Positions 15,021-23,382 of a stretch of DNA of 29,684 nucleotides are shown here, in pieces. Numbering within the stretch: position 1 is the stretch's first letter; each line of letters begins with the position of its first letter. Position numbers and translations under genes: made by a program. The stretch is from an uncultured Bacilli bacterium (lineage in GTDB: Bacteria; Bacillota_I; Bacilli_A; RF39; UBA660). The notes under the pieces were generated by a model. That model ran no database searches. It had not been told where the DNA came from and worked only from the letters and a program-made list of their open reading frames with translations. Location of the stretch: positions 1 through 29,684 of the forward strand of contig CAKOQM010000014.1 in the NCBI GenBank assembly GCA_934101275.1, given 5' to 3'.

Positions 15021-16229
15021 TTGAAAAAAGTATTATTCTTTCTTCTTTTGTTTTTAATAAATATAATAACGGTTCAAGCTAGTCCAGAAACACTTGGAGA
15101 CTTACGAAATACGTATAATGAACTGGTTGAAGAACAAGCTGAAAATAATCGTAAAACAGAAGAAGCTAAAGCAGAAATTAAGCAAAAAGAACAAGCTATT
15201 AAAGATGCCCAAGAAGCCATTTCTCTTTCGGAAGAAGCCATTGAAAAAGCAAATCAAGATATCGAGGCCTCTAATGCTAAAATAGATACAATGACAGATA
15301 ATGTAAATAAAGTTTTAATAACACTTCAACAACTTCGAAGTCAAAATGCTTATTTAGAGTATGCCAGTGGAGCCTCTACTGTTACAGATTTCGTGACACG
15401 TATTGCAGCCTTAGAACAAATGTCATCTTATATGCAAGATGTTATGAAAAAGTTAGAACAAGAAATTGCGGATAACGAGGCTTTAAAAAAAGAGTTAAAA
15501 AGAAAACAAGAGGAACTTACTAAAAATATTGCTACTTATGAACAAGAATTAAAAAAAAGATATGATGATATTAAAGAGTACGATGCGTTTAGTTTAGGTA
15601 TCGATGATAAGGTAAGTGTTGCCAAAAAAGAACTGGAAATGTATGAACAAATGTGCAGCAAAACAGTTGGTAAAACAACTAATGATGTTAAACTTTCTAG
15701 TTGTACAAGTATGCCCTTAAATGGTGGTTGGATGAAACCTTTAAGCTATGGCTTTGTGACGAGTTCTTGGGGATATCGTGTCCATCCTGTGACAGGCGCA
15801 TTATATTCTTTTCATAATGGTATGGATATAGGTGGTAATAGTGAAGGAACTCCTATTTATGCGGCTGCATCAGGTATTGTTGTCGCTAAAGTATATCGTT
15901 CTTCTTGTGGAGGAAATATGCTTTATATAAATGTCAATGTCAATGGCGAAGCCTTTACTACTTACTATTATCACTTACTTAATTTTAACGTTAACGTGGG
16001 GGATGTGGTGACACAAAATACGATTTTAGGATGGGTCGGTGGTGGCTCTACTTCTTCCTCTTATGGAGGTTACGATTATTGTACAACCGGAGCCCATCTT
16101 CACTTTGGGGTGGCTAAAGGATATTACAATACCAAAACAGGAATTGTAAGAAGTTCAATTATTACGCCACCAGGATTTAAAAATGCCTACGGGTACCAAT
16201 TCTATTCCCGTTATGATATGTATAAATAG
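15021..16229 (+). CDS. Secreted coiled-coil M23-family peptidoglycan hydrolase, 402 aa
   Basis: The TTG start gives a clean signal peptide (MKKVLFFLLLFLINIITVQA). Residues about 22-215 are a long Glu/Lys/Ala-rich coiled coil (PcsB/CwlO/EnvC-like layout), and residues about 230-385 are an M23 (LytM) domain. Zinc ligands are H265 and D269 in HNGMDIG, and H359-L360-H361 in the HLHFG motif. M23 enzymes cut peptide cross-bridges. Coiled-coil plus M23 proteins are often activated at division by an FtsEX-type complex, which is family knowledge and not seen here. The gene is 13 bases before the first pilin-like gene, so it probably opens the surface-protein locus. Confidence 0.92.
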   Translation: MKKVLFFLLLFLINIITVQASPETLGDLRNTYNELVEEQAENNRKTEEAKAEIKQKEQAIKDAQEAISLSEEAIEKANQDIEASNAKIDTMTDNVNKVLITLQQLRSQNAYLEYASGASTVTDFVTRIAALEQMSSYMQDVMKKLEQEIADNEALKKELKRKQEELTKNIATYEQELKKRYDDIKEYDAFSLGIDDKVSVAKKELEMYEQMCSKTVGKTTNDVKLSSCTSMPLNGGWMKPLSYGFVTSSWGYRVHPVTGALYSFHNGMDIGGNSEGTPIYAAASGIVVAKVYRSSCGGNMLYINVNVNGEAFTTYYYHLLNFNVNVGDVVTQNTILGWVGGGSTSSSYGGYDYCTTGAHLHFGVAKGYYNTKTGIVRSSIITPPGFKNAYGYQFYSRYDMYK

Positions 16230-16242
16230 AAAGAAGGACGTT

Positions 16243-19047
16243 ATGAAAAAGGGTTTTACATTAGTTGAGTTAATCGCTGTCATAAGTATAATGAGTGTGA
16301 TACTTTTGATAGGCATTCCGACATATACCTATATAAATAACAAAATGAAAGAAAATTTATATACGTCAAAAGTAAATGAACTTTTAGCAAAAGGAAGTGT
16401 TTATGCGGAAGAAACAGGCTTATTTGCTTTTTCAGTAAATACACTTGTTGAAGAAGGAAAAATATCACCCGATAATGAAAGTGGTCAAATATTAGATCCT
16501 AGAGATCAAAGAAAAATGAACTGTGATATCATAAGAGTTGTGTATGAAAACAATCAATATGAGGCAAGTTATGCTATGAGTGATGCGTGTTTAAGCGATG
16601 AAGAATTAAATAATCAATATGGCATGTTTCAAATCATAGTCAAAAATAAAGATGGAGATGTGGTATCCGATTATGATACCTGGCATAATATTACTGAATA
16701 TTATTTAAGCTATGAATTAAAAGAAGAATATCAAAACTTTGCCAGCAATATTTTAAGTGTCACTTGGAGTGGTGAAGGGGATAAAACATGCTCTATTGAT
16801 AATTTAGCAGAATGTGATACGTATCTTGTTTCAGCCACATCGGTAAAAAGAACAACGATTGTTTTAAAAATAGAAATGAATATTAATGAGTCTCGGTTAT
16901 CAACGACTTATAAAGTCAATCTGCAAATGGATAATGAATCTCCTATTTTAGTTCCAGGCAGTATGAATTATGATAATACGATTCCAACCACAGAAAAAAG
17001 AAAAGTGACATTTGAACTATCAGATAACTTAGGAAGCGGCGTATCTTCCTATAGTCTTAGTCCAAATAAAGAATGTGATAATTATAAAGAGAGTAGTGAT
17101 GGCCTTCAAACTGAATATTTAGATAATGGCGAATACTATTTATGTGTTAAAGATAATGTAGGATTAGAAACTTCTTATTTTGATGACAATGATAAAATTG
17201 TGATTACCAATGTAGATAACAAAGATCTTACCATTTATTTAACAAATTCATCAAGTGGAACCTGGGCAAAAAATAATGTAGATATTAATGTCATATCAAA
17301 TAAAGATAAAATGGATTTTTGTTTATATAAATATGATAACAATGAATATGCTAGATACAATAAATCTTTTATTTCTTCCAAGCTAATCTTAGATTCTATC
17401 ACAGAAGAACAAGATCAAAAATTAACCCTTGTTTGTTATGATGCCGCCGGAAATAGCAGTAATGAAGTAAGTACCAATGTTAAAATTGATAAAACAGGCC
17501 CTACGATAAGTTATGCCGTGGTAAGTTCTACCGCCGGTACAAGTGGCTGGTACAAAAAACTACAATTAAAAGTTACTTTAGCGGACAGTAAAAGTGGGGT
17601 TTCCAGTGCCAAATACTGTACAACAACAAGTTCAAGCTGTACACCAACAACAGGAGTTACTTTAACGAATAACACATTTAATATTAATATTCCTAATGGT
17701 AAACAAGTCTTATGTACAACCGCGACAGATAAAGTAGGAAATAGTACAACAAAGTGTAGTTCAGCTTATTCTGTCGATGGCTCTAATCCTTCAGTTTCCT
17801 ATTCTATCGTAAGTAAAACGACGGGTGAAAATGGTTGGTATAAAGCTTTAAGTATAAAAGCCTCCTTAAGTGATAGTACAAGTGGTGTTCGTACTGCCAA
17901 ATATTGTGAAACCGGATCAAGTACCTGTACACCAAGTGCTAATGCTACAATAAGTAGTAATGCTTTCAATGTTTCTTTATCAAATGGTTCCAACCGAAAA
18001 GTTTGTGTCAATGTAACCGACTGGGCTGGTAATACATCAGGTACGACTTGTTCTTCAGCCTATAGTATTGATAATGTAGCTCCAACAGTTGGTATAAATA
18101 CCTCTTCATCAGGTAAAAATGTGACTGTAACCGCTACAAATGCCAAAGATAATTTAAGTGGTATTGCAAGTTATGAATACAAGAAAGATTCAGATGCTTG
18201 GATTTCTAGTACATCAAGTAAATATACATATACAAATCTAACAGATGGCACACATACTTTCTATGTAAGAGTGAAAGATAAAGCAGGTAATTATAGTTCT
18301 AGTCAAAGTTCAAGCGTTAAGATCGTTACAGAAGGACCAGATGACTATAATTGGAGTAAATCCGTTGCATGTGATAAAACAAAATTTCAAAATATTATTG
18401 ATACGGGAAAATTTGAATCTTATATTAACTATCAAGCCTTTAGAAATGCTATGTATGATTGTAGTTCTGTGACAAGCGGAGTTTTAAAAAACAGTAGTAC
18501 AGCTTACAATATTTTAAGAAATAGCAGTCGTACCAAACTGATTTCTGGAAGCGGAAAAGCTGCTTCTTATACATGGAAAAATAGTTCTTCTTCAGTCTGT
18601 ACTAAAGCGATATGCATGGATCCTAGGTCTAATTATGCTTCGTCACTTATCTATAATGGTAAAGTTTTAGTTCTAAGTGCTTCAACAAATACAAGTTTAC
18701 CAAAATATGGGACAAAAAAGTCACACTGCATTGAAAATGGTGGTTTTGGCAATTGTGATAATTCTGGAGACCGCTGGTGGACAATGGGAAAATATAATAT
18801 TTGGGTGTGCGATACCAATAACAATTGTAGTAAAGCTTCTGGATGGGGATATTGTACTAAAACAAATAATGGAAATGTTAACTTAGAGGATTGTCCAAGT
18901 TCTATAAATCGTTCCGCCTTATTTGTAAATGGTGTTAAAGTTGCCTTGTATGGAGTACAAGAATGGCATACAGATAGTGGTTCTGGAGACAAAGACTATA
19001 TAAAATATTCGGATGGTATGGTTTATGTTCAAATATTTGTCATTTAA
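16243..19047 (+). CDS. Large prepilin-like surface protein with Ig-like repeats, 934 aa
   Basis: I start it at ATG 16243 (GAAGGA ribosome site), not upstream in the preceding gene. The N-terminus MKKGFTLVELIAV is a class III (type IV) prepilin signal: cleavage after G4 gives F1 and E5, then one hydrophobic helix. Residues about 30-170 are a pilin-like head with a Cys in KMNCD and another in DACLS. The next part (about 220-330) is an Ig-like domain. Residues about 418-512 and 513-612 are two closely related Ig-like modules (each with GWYKxL and paired Cys such as KYC...C), and about 613-700 is a third without Cys. The last 230 residues are Cys-rich. Type IV pilins and pseudopilins assemble into fibres. 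At 934 aa it is far larger than a pilin, so it may be a tip adhesin or a wall-attached surface protein. No assembly ATPase or peptidase is seen nearby. Confidence 0.85.
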   Translation: MKKGFTLVELIAVISIMSVILLIGIPTYTYINNKMKENLYTSKVNELLAKGSVYAEETGLFAFSVNTLVEEGKISPDNESGQILDPRDQRKMNCDIIRVVYENNQYEASYAMSDACLSDEELNNQYGMFQIIVKNKDGDVVSDYDTWHNITEYYLSYELKEEYQNFASNILSVTWSGEGDKTCSIDNLAECDTYLVSATSVKRTTIVLKIEMNINESRLSTTYKVNLQMDNESPILVPGSMNYDNTIPTTEKRKVTFELSDNLGSGVSSYSLSPNKECDNYKESSDGLQTEYLDNGEYYLCVKDNVGLETSYFDDNDKIVITNVDNKDLTIYLTNSSSGTWAKNNVDINVISNKDKMDFCLYKYDNNEYARYNKSFISSKLILDSITEEQDQKLTLVCYDAAGNSSNEVSTNVKIDKTGPTISYAVVSSTAGTSGWYKKLQLKVTLADSKSGVSSAKYCTTTSSSCTPTTGVTLTNNTFNINIPNGKQVLCTTATDKVGNSTTKCSSAYSVDGSNPSVSYSIVSKTTGENGWYKALSIKASLSDSTSGVRTAKYCETGSSTCTPSANATISSNAFNVSLSNGSNRKVCVNVTDWAGNTSGTTCSSAYSIDNVAPTVGINTSSSGKNVTVTATNAKDNLSGIASYEYKKDSDAWISSTSSKYTYTNLTDGTHTFYVRVKDKAGNYSSSQSSSVKIVTEGPDDYNWSKSVACDKTKFQNIIDTGKFESYINYQAFRNAMYDCSSVTSGVLKNSSTAYNILRNSSRTKLISGSGKAASYTWKNSSSSVCTKAICMDPRSNYASSLIYNGKVLVLSASTNTSLPKYGTKKSHCIENGGFGNCDNSGDRWWTMGKYNIWVCDTNNNCSKASGWGYCTKTNNGNVNLEDCPSSINRSALFVNGVKVALYGVQEWHTDSGSGDKDYIKYSDGMVYVQIFVI

Positions 19048-19070
19048 AAGGAGGAAAGTTTATTTATGAA
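19012..19070 (+). repeat. 59-bp direct repeat, copy 1
   Basis: This copy covers the last codons of the pilin-like gene at 16243 (DGMVYVQIFVI and stop) and the ribosome site and ATGAA that open the next (relic) pilin. Copy 2 is at 19652-19710 with about 55 of 59 bases identical. The two copies bracket the relic region, so they probably mark an old tandem duplication of a pilin gene, and could support deletion by recombination. Confidence 0.8.
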
Positions 19071-19294
19071 GTCCAAGTAAAGAAAATTCTTGCTAAGGCT
19101 TCTAGTTATGTTGCAGATAAAGATTCAAGATTTAATCGAATTGTGATATCTTAGAAGTGATTTATGAAAATAAAGAATATCAAACAAGACTTATTGAAAA
19201 TGATGTTTGTTTAAGTGAAGAGGAACTTACTAAACGTAATGGTATTGGTAAACATATCATTTTGCCTACTTTTTCTTTTCATACATCTTTATAG
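19067..19294 (+). pseudogene. Decayed third pilin-like gene (relic)
   Basis: It begins with the ATGAA of direct repeat copy 1, but the prepilin signal is deleted and the next codons are stop-bound (AAG TCC AAG TAA). The other frames still hold pilin-head pieces. One reads VQVKKILAKASSYVADKD, as in the intact paralogue (AKVKEILAKGDVYSE). After a shift near 19139 it reads NCDILEVIYENKEYQ, then DVCLSEEELTKRNGI, matching NCDIIRVVYENNQYE and DACLSDEELNNQYGM of the 934-aa protein. It ends at TAG 19292. The middle of the head, between the two pieces, is also missing, so this is dead. It shows that the locus once held three tandem pilin-like genes. Confidence 0.85.
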
Positions 19295-19311
19295 TACTAT
19301 TAACAAAAATT

Positions 19312-19339
19312 AAAAAGTCCGGTTAGAGGTGGATTTTTT
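19312..19339 (+). terminator. Possible terminator after the pilin relic
   Basis: AAAAAGTCC pairs with GGATTTTTT (one G-U) around a 10-base loop, followed by a short T run. The AAAAAGTCCGG part recurs as a direct repeat at 19353-19363. Confidence 0.45.
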
Positions 19340-19453
19340 GACTACAATTTGTAAAAAGTCCGGCTTTATATGAAAATTTAATTTTGGATGGTTTGATATA
19401 TATTGATAAAAATTAATGTATAATAACTAATGGTAAATGAAGGTGTTATATAA

Positions 19454-19687
19454 CCAAAGGTTTATGAAAAAATAGAAAGTACGAATATAGAAGTTAAAGA
19501 AAAAGTTGAATATAATAACTTTAAAAGTCGCCTTAAATCTGTTTCTTACTTTACCAATTCAAGTGATGGAATTTTGCTTTTTATTGTAAGAGATGCGGAT
19601 AGAGAATCAGTTGGATTAAATAATGTGGTTAAAGATTTTAGAAAAAGTATTGATGGTATAGTTTATGTTCAAATATTTGTCATTTAA
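19454..19687 (+). pseudogene. AlbA_2 (Schlafen-type) fragment fused to a pilin C-terminal stub
   Basis: The frame between TAA 19451-19453 and TAA 19685-19687 reads ESTNIEVKEKVEYNNFKSRL, then KSVSYFTNSSDGILLFIV, then VGLNNV. This is the AlbA_2/Schlafen pattern: E(S/F)..E(F/V)KE, a Lys-Ser helix, then A(F)(T/A)N(S/T)..G.(L/I).(I). and a final (V)GL. AlbA_2 proteins are usually about 400-500 aa with nucleotide- or DNA-binding roles. The fragment has no start codon in frame and no remaining domains. Its end runs in frame into DGIVYVQIFVI, the same C-terminus as the 934-aa pilin-like protein, within direct repeat copy 2. So a recombination joined an unrelated gene piece to the end of a pilin gene. 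Confidence 0.7.
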
Positions 19688-19710
19688 AAGAAGGAAATTG
19701 TATTTATGAA
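19652..19710 (+). repeat. 59-bp direct repeat, copy 2
   Basis: Copy 2 of the repeat at 19012-19070. It contains a copy of the stop and ribosome site of the first pilin-like gene and the ATGAA that starts the second intact one at 19706. Differences are at about four positions. Confidence 0.8.
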
Positions 19711-21682
19711 AAAAGGATTTACGTTAATAGAACTTTTAATGGTAATTGGGATAATGGGAATTATTTTATTGATTGTCATTCCAAGTTATACACTTATAAA
19801 TCAAAAAATAAAAGAATCTATGTATAATGCAAAAGTAAAGGAGATTTTAGCTAAAGGTGATGTTTATTCAGAAAATACAAATAACTTTGCCTTTTCGGTA
19901 AATACTTTAGTTGAAGAAGGTCTTTTGTCTTCTGATAATGAAATGGGACAAATATTAGATCCTCGTGATAAAAGAAAAATGAATTGTGATATTGTTGAGA
20001 TTAATCCTGATCAATCAAGCTATATTGTAAGTGATGAATGTTTAACCGATGATGAAATTAATAACCGATTTGGTATATTAAAATTAGTTGTAAAAAATGA
20101 TAAAAATGAAGTGGTTTCTTCTCCTTCTTCTTGGCATTCATCAAAAGTTGATACGATTTCCTATGAGTTTAAAGAAGGGTATGAAAGTTTTAAAGATAAA
20201 ATTCTATCTTTAAAGTGGTATGGCGAAGAAGAAATTTTATGCGATAGTACAAACATAGATAACTGTAATGCTTATACTATTACAGCAGAAAATGTTAAAA
20301 ATATAACAGTACATTTAAATGTTGTTTTTTCCTATGATACGGTTGAGATATCAAGAACGTATGATGTGCTTTTAGCTATTGATAATCAAAAACCAAGTCT
20401 TGTTGCCAATAGCCTTATATTAGATAATGACATTGTTACAAGTAATTTAAGAAAAGTCAGTTTTCTTTTAACGGATTATAATGGAAGTGGTGTCGATTCT
20501 TATAGCCTATCTTCTAATAAAACTTGCGAAAATTATAAATCCGTAACGGGGGAACAACAAACAGAATATTTAAATAATGGAACGTACTATCTATGCATTA
20601 AAGATAAAGTGGGTAATGTGAATGATAATTTTGATGAAAACAAAATTGATGTATCGAATGTTGATTTCACAAAACCTCAACTTTCGTTTAACATTAAAAG
20701 TACAGAGAATGGTTATAACTCCAAAAATGCCAAACTTACGATAAATGCAAACGATGATGAAGGAACAGAAAATTTACAAATGTGTATTTCTTCGGTTGGT
20801 TACTTACAAAATTGTACATTTGAAAATTTTGTGACAACAAAAAATTGGTCTTTTGACGGTAATTATGATGGTTCGGCCAAAACAATTTATATAACGGTAA
20901 TGGATAAAGCTGGAAATTTAGCGTCAAGTTCTCAAAATTATACCCTTTATAAAACTTGTTCTAAAACAACGGCTTGGGAAGAGGTTTCTAGCACCAAAAA
21001 TACTTGTCCTTCTTGTGGTAATGCTAATTACACCATAAACTATAGAAATAAAGATGCTTATCTTGGAAGTGCCTGTCAAACAAAATCAGAATCTAAATCA
21101 TGTGACGCAAAGAGTTGTATGGAATACCGTTATCGTTATGTTAAATCACCGACTACAGCAGAGGTTTCTTATACTCCGTTAGCTAAAGAAAATAAGCATG
21201 CATGTTTAGCCGGTTATTCATATGGTTCAGCATATATTTATGGTTACCCAGCTGATATGTGCTATGCTGGATGCTATGATGTACCAGGAAAAAAATGTAC
21301 TAATTACGTTTATGGAATTTGTGTTTCTTGGGAAATGGAAAAAGAATGTATATCAGCAAAACCAGGCGTTGTAGAATGTCCAAGTTGTACTAAAGGCGAT
21401 CTTTATTATTTAGGTACAAGTAATGTAAGTGGTTATAAAACAAATTATTTGAAAAAGGGTATTCAAGATTATGGCTATGCCAATTGTTCAAAGTATACGG
21501 ATTACGGTACAAAAAAAGACGCTTTTGTTCAAGTAGGATATTATACGTGCATAAATAAGGAAAGTACTTGTCCAAATAATTATACTTTGTTAAATAATAA
21601 GTGTTATACACAGTGGAGTAGTTGGTCTAGTACTCCTGTGACAGCAAATTCTTATACAGAAGTAGAAACAAGAATGCCATAG
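19706..21682 (+). CDS. Second prepilin-like surface protein with Cys-rich end, 658 aa
   Basis: The N-terminus MKKGFTLIELLMVIGIMG is again a type IV prepilin signal (cleavage G4/F5, E5 of the mature chain). The head (about 30-170) matches the first pilin closely (LAKGDVYSE, NTLVEEGLLSSDNEMG, LDPRDKRKMNCDI). Ig-like parts lie at about 225-315 and 320-410. From about 415 the protein is Cys-rich: CPSCGNANYT, YRYRYVKSP, then CLAGYSYG, and finally CPNNYTLLNNKC, the same Cys-pair module as in the protein at 1175. It ends WSSWSSTPVTANSYTEVETR then MP. The end looks short compared with similar WSxWS...ETR proteins, which usually go on after this motif. That last point is inference. A strong AAGGAA ribosome site within copy 2 of the direct repeat supports the start. 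Confidence 0.85.
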   Translation: MKKGFTLIELLMVIGIMGIILLIVIPSYTLINQKIKESMYNAKVKEILAKGDVYSENTNNFAFSVNTLVEEGLLSSDNEMGQILDPRDKRKMNCDIVEINPDQSSYIVSDECLTDDEINNRFGILKLVVKNDKNEVVSSPSSWHSSKVDTISYEFKEGYESFKDKILSLKWYGEEEILCDSTNIDNCNAYTITAENVKNITVHLNVVFSYDTVEISRTYDVLLAIDNQKPSLVANSLILDNDIVTSNLRKVSFLLTDYNGSGVDSYSLSSNKTCENYKSVTGEQQTEYLNNGTYYLCIKDKVGNVNDNFDENKIDVSNVDFTKPQLSFNIKSTENGYNSKNAKLTINANDDEGTENLQMCISSVGYLQNCTFENFVTTKNWSFDGNYDGSAKTIYITVMDKAGNLASSSQNYTLYKTCSKTTAWEEVSSTKNTCPSCGNANYTINYRNKDAYLGSACQTKSESKSCDAKSCMEYRYRYVKSPTTAEVSYTPLAKENKHACLAGYSYGSAYIYGYPADMCYAGCYDVPGKKCTNYVYGICVSWEMEKECISAKPGVVECPSCTKGDLYYLGTSNVSGYKTNYLKKGIQDYGYANCSKYTDYGTKKDAFVQVGYYTCINKESTCPNNYTLLNNKCYTQWSSWSSTPVTANSYTEVETRMP

Positions 21683-21696
21683 AAAAGGAAATAGAT

Positions 21697-22347
21697 ATGA
21701 AGAAAAAAAGTTTAATATATATAATAAGTATCATTTTCTGTCTTTTGATAATAGGTGGATTGGGCTTTTTCTTTAATTGTCAAAAAGAAGATAATCTTTT
21801 AATAATGAAAAACAGATTACAACAACTTGACAGCTATGAATTGTCTATAACCGGTAACTTTCCTGAAGGAAACATAAAATCACAGGCCAAAATAAAAAGA
21901 ACAGAAGAACAAAATAGCTATTACATGACTTTGGAGAAAAGTGATAATAAAGATCAGTCAGGAACATTTGAGTACATCTTTAATAAAAATCCTTTGGAAG
22001 TTTCTTTGAATATTTATTATGAAGAAAAAGTGCTTCATAGTCAAAAATTAGATATTACCGATGAAAAAGAAGATAGTACGGCTTTACTATATTCTTTAGC
22101 GGAATATCTATCTTCTAAAACAATAAGTTGTCAAGAAAGTGAATGTGTTTATAAGCCTTCTCTTTTAGAAAAAAATGATATTATTATCAAAACACTTTTG
22201 CCAACTTTTGGAGCTTATAGCTATATATTACAAGATGACTTGAATTTTAAAATAACATATTTTATCGAGGATACCAGCGTAAAAGAAATTCATTTAGATT
22301 TTGATGATGGTAATTTCATTTATATTATGATTACTAAAGAAGAGTAA
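21697..22347 (+). CDS. Membrane-anchored hypothetical protein, 216 aa
   Basis: A basic start is followed by a hydrophobic span (about residues 6-26), then FFNCQKEDN. This gives one signal anchor, with a Cys just after it that is not in a lipobox. The rest is extracellular, with beta-strand pattern (YELSITGNF, TFEYIF, LEVSLNIYY) reminiscent of LolA-like folds, and a Cys pair (SCQESEC). Unknown function. It starts 14 bases after the second pilin-like gene, so it is probably part of the same transcript and may help anchor or fold the surface proteins. The stop is in a terminator stem. Confidence 0.7.
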   Translation: MKKKSLIYIISIIFCLLIIGGLGFFFNCQKEDNLLIMKNRLQQLDSYELSITGNFPEGNIKSQAKIKRTEEQNSYYMTLEKSDNKDQSGTFEYIFNKNPLEVSLNIYYEEKVLHSQKLDITDEKEDSTALLYSLAEYLSSKTISCQESECVYKPSLLEKNDIIIKTLLPTFGAYSYILQDDLNFKITYFIEDTSVKEIHLDFDDGNFIYIMITKEE

Positions 22348-22379
22348 AAACGGTTCTTGCATTTAGAACTGTTTTTCTT
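22346..22379 (+). terminator. Rho-independent terminator of the surface-protein locus
   Basis: AAAAACGGTTCT pairs with AGAACTGTTTTT (12 bp, one G-U) around TGCATTT. Its T run directly precedes the whiA -10. Confidence 0.85.
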
Positions 22380-22385
22380 TATAAT
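22380..22385 (+). promoter_or_regulatory. -10 element of whiA
   Basis: A consensus TATAAT lies 20 bases before ATG 22405, directly after the terminator above. Transcription from here would begin near 22392 and give a very short leader with GGTGGTGA. This supports ATG 22405 over upstream starts at 22357 or 22384. Confidence 0.55.
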
Positions 22386-22404
22386 GAGTTCTGGTGGTGA
22401 AAAG

Positions 22405-23316
22405 ATGACTTTTTCAACAAAACTAAAAGAAGAAATATGCCAGGAAGAGATAAATTCTTTAGAGATGCGTAGTGAACTTTCGGCTATTTTAAGATATGAT
22501 GCTCATATAACAAATAAAATTACGATTACTTTTGAAAATGGATGTGTTGCTAGACGAGTATTTAAGGATATTAAAAGTATTTTTAATATCACGCCTCATA
22601 TTATTGTTCGTAACCAAAAAAGACTAAGAGCCAAACAAATTTATATTTTAGAACTTAAAAACAACATGGAAACGATTTTAAGTCGTTTAAATATTAATAA
22701 AAAATCTTCGCGAAGTGATTTTGATACACCCGAAGAAATGGTTTCTTTTGTAAGAGGAGCTTTTCTTGTTACAGGTTCTATAAGTGACCCAAGTACGAGT
22801 GGTTATCATTTAGAATTTGTTTTAAATACTTTAGAGGATGCTAATTTTTTAAATAAATTACTTTTAGAGATGAAATTTGATGGTAAAGTTTTAGAAAGAA
22901 ATAATAAATATATGGTTTATTTAAAAAGTGCCGAAGAAATTAGTGATATGATTCGGATGTTTAAAGCTTTTAATACTTTGTTTTCTTTTGAAGATATTAG
23001 AATTTATCGTGATCACAAAAACATGGTAAATCGTTTAAATAATTGTGAAATTGCCAATCAAGAAAAAACAACTTTAACTGGGATGCGACAACTAGAAGAT
23101 ATTGCCTATTTAAAAGAACATGATTTAATGGATTTATTAGATGATAAAACCAAAGAAATTATTCGGTACCGTTTAAAATATCCTGAGAGCTCTTATCAAG
23201 AACTTAGTGAAATTATAAGCTTAGAAACGGATTATAAAATAGGTAAAAGTGGTATTAATCATCATTTTATTAAAATGAAAAAGATGGTTGAAAATCACAA
23301 AAAAAATGAGTCGTAA
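22405..23316 (+). CDS. whiA: WhiA-type DNA-binding protein, 303 aa
   Basis: WhiA is a conserved Gram-positive protein with an N-terminal homing-endonuclease-like fold and a C-terminal helix-turn-helix, linked to cell division and, in actinobacteria, sporulation. Signs are the start MTFSTKLKEEI, SFVRGAFLVTGSISDP in the LAGLIDADG-like half, YMVYLKSAEEISDMI, and the family signature VNRLNNCEIANQEKT. The C-terminal HTH is at about residues 235-290 (SYQELSEIISL, then GKSGINHHFIKMKKM). The length is normal. The start was chosen by GGTGGTGA and by the family start. In many Firmicutes whiA follows yvcK and rapZ, which are not here. Confidence 0.93.
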   Translation: MTFSTKLKEEICQEEINSLEMRSELSAILRYDAHITNKITITFENGCVARRVFKDIKSIFNITPHIIVRNQKRLRAKQIYILELKNNMETILSRLNINKKSSRSDFDTPEEMVSFVRGAFLVTGSISDPSTSGYHLEFVLNTLEDANFLNKLLLEMKFDGKVLERNNKYMVYLKSAEEISDMIRMFKAFNTLFSFEDIRIYRDHKNMVNRLNNCEIANQEKTTLTGMRQLEDIAYLKEHDLMDLLDDKTKEIIRYRLKYPESSYQELSEIISLETDYKIGKSGINHHFIKMKKMVENHKKNES

Positions 23317-23345
23317 ATAAAAAAGTGGAATATACCTAAAAATTT

Positions 23346-23354
23346 TGCTATAAT
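23346..23354 (+). promoter_or_regulatory. Extended -10 of the cdaA-cdaR operon
   Basis: TGCTATAAT (TGnTATAAT) lies 29 bases before ATG 23383. The -35 region (TGGAAT at 23326) is imperfect. The ribosome site is AGGATG. Confidence 0.6.
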
Positions 23355-23382
23355 TGACTTTAGAATAGGATGTGTATTATAG

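Noticed and set aside
16183..16242. An upstream start for the 934-aa protein inside the M23 gene.
   Set aside because: The prepilin signal must be at the N-terminus, and MKKGFTLVE begins at ATG 16243 with a good ribosome site.
17799..18011. Minus-strand open frames in the Ig-like repeats and elsewhere in the large genes.
   Set aside because: They lie within long, well-supported plus-strand genes and show no ribosome site or protein pattern.
22357..22404. Earlier starts for whiA at 22357 or 22384.
   Set aside because: They lie in the terminator hairpin or before the likely transcript start. WhiA proteins begin with M(S/T)F(S/T)..(V/L)KEE.
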